DNA of 64,000 nt, from positions 28,573,169-28,637,168 of the forward strand of contig CM026401.1 of NCBI GenBank assembly GCA_014843695.1, written 5' to 3'. The notes beneath the pieces were generated by a model, which was not told the DNA's origin, did not search any database, and worked only from the letters and a program-made list of their open reading frames with translations. The stretch comes from Archivesica marissinica (Eukaryota > Mollusca > Bivalvia > Venerida > Vesicomyidae). Below, piece by piece: positions 62,783 through 64,000 of this stretch. The number at the start of each line of letters is the position of its first letter. Within the stretch, counting starts at the first letter, position 1. Made by a program: the position numbers and the translations under genes.

Positions 62783-64000
62783 GTAAGTACTCTCAGGATG
62801 GAGTGTATAGTATATGGGTCGTAAGTACTGTCAGGATGGAGTGTATAGCATATGGGTCGTAAGTACTCTCAGGATGGAGTATATAATATATGGGTCGTAA
62901 GTACTGTCAGAATGTAGTGTATAGTATATGGGTCGTACGTACTGTCAGGATGGAGTTTATAGCATATGGGTCATAAGTACTCTCAGGATGGAGTATATAA
63001 TATATGGGTCGTAAAAAAACTGTCAGGATGGAGTGTATAGTATATGGGTCGTAAGTACTGTCAGGATGGAGTGTATAGTATATGGGTTGTAAGTACTGTC
63101 AGGATGGAGTGTATAGCATATGGGTCGTAAGTACTGTCATGATGGAGTTTATAGTATATGTGTCGTACGTACTGTCAGGATGGAGTGTATAGTATATGGG
63201 TTGTAAGTACTGTCAGGATGGAGTGTAGAGTATATGGGTTGTAAGTACTGTCAGGATGGAGTGTATAGCATATGGGTCGTAGGTACTGTCAGGATGGAGT
63301 ATATAGTATATGGGTCGTAAGTACTGTCAGGATGGAGTGCATAGTATATGGGTCGTAAGTACTGTCAGAAAGGAGTGTATAGCATATGGGTCGTAAGTAC
63401 TGTCAGAATGGAGTGTATAGTATATGGGTCGTAATTACTGTCAGGATGAAGTGTATAGTATATGGGTTGTAAGTACTGTCAGAAAGGAGTGTATAGTATA
63501 TGGGTCGTAAGTTCTGTCAGGATGGAGTATATAGTATATGGGTCGTAAGTACTGTCAGGATGGAGTGTATAGTATATGGGTTGTAAGTACTGTCAGGATG
63601 GAGTATATAGTATACGGGTCGTAAGTACTGTCAGAATGGAGTATATAGTATATGGGTCGTAAGTACTGTCAGGATGGAGTGTATAGTATATGGGTTGTAA
63701 GTACTGTCATGATGGAGTGTATAGTATATGGGTCGTAAGTACTGTCAGAATGGAGTATACAACATATGGTCGTAAATACTGTCAGGATAGAGTGTATAGT
63801 ATGAGTCGTAAGTACTGTCAGATGGAGTGTATAGCATATGGGTCGTAAGTACTGTCAGGATGGAGTGTATAGTATATGGGTCGTAAGTACTGTCATGGAG
63901 TGTATAGTATATGGGTCGTAAGTACTGTCATGATGGAGTGTATAGTATATGGGTCGTAAGTACTGTCAGGATGGAGTATATAGTATATGGGTCGTAAGTA
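62754..64000 (+). repeat. 38-bp minisatellite made of the exon 10 end and its 5' splice site, over 30 copies
   Basis: Each unit is CAGGATGGAGTGTATAGTAT plus ATGGGTCGTAAGTACTGT. The first copy is the real exon end and donor (bases 62757-62794); the rest follow without a gap to the window edge. Nearly all units keep the donor GTCGTAAGT. Reading past the true donor gives GGG-TCG-TAA, an immediate stop, so use of a decoy would truncate the protein. Confidence 0.95.

Overview
This is a eukaryotic, gene-poor, AT-rich window of animal DNA, most likely from a mollusc or another lophotrochozoan. The evidence is a contactin gene of the invertebrate type (C-type lectin domain, then Ig domains), spliced exons with matching phases, tRNA-derived SINEs, APE-type LINEs and a Tc1/mariner element. 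The species cannot be named from the sequence. Nothing prokaryotic was seen.

Layout. (1) 1-3.1 kb holds the 3' end of a plus-strand contactin-like gene: one fibronectin type III exon (1081-1258) and the terminal exon (2751-2917), which encodes a GPI-anchor-type hydrophobic tail. (2) 3.1-15.2 kb is intergenic: SINEs, DNA-transposon scraps, a 7.5-kb satellite of 65-bp units (about 6895-14417) and a LINE scrap. (3) From 15265 to beyond the right edge runs a second plus-strand contactin gene. I traced ten coding exons: signal peptide, C-type lectin-like domain (five exons including the signal exon junction), linker, Ig1, Ig2 and the first part of Ig3. All nine internal junctions keep the reading frame, giving about 428 residues in the window. 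The remaining Ig and FN3 domains lie to the right.

The introns are filled with minisatellites (periods 14-56 bp; about 27 kb of tandem repeats in the window, counting the satellite and a 1000-N assembly gap), several SINE families, two degenerate LINEs of one family (36.4-39.9 kb and 56.9-58.15 kb), one LINE of another family (40.7-44.2 kb) and a dead Tc1/mariner element with recognisable ends (53.34-55.10 kb).

The most unusual observation is that several intronic minisatellites are built from the adjacent exon-intron boundary. Arrays at 18.1-20.3 kb and 25.0-25.24 kb repeat the 3' splice site plus the first codons of the lectin exon. The array at 29.33-29.64 kb repeats the 3' splice site of the next exon. 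The array from 62.75 kb to the edge repeats the last codons and 5' splice site of the Ig3 exon. The array at 1.29-2.1 kb repeats part of the FN3 coding sequence of the upstream gene. The gene is therefore surrounded by dozens of decoy splice sites. Whether the spliceosome uses them cannot be told from sequence alone.
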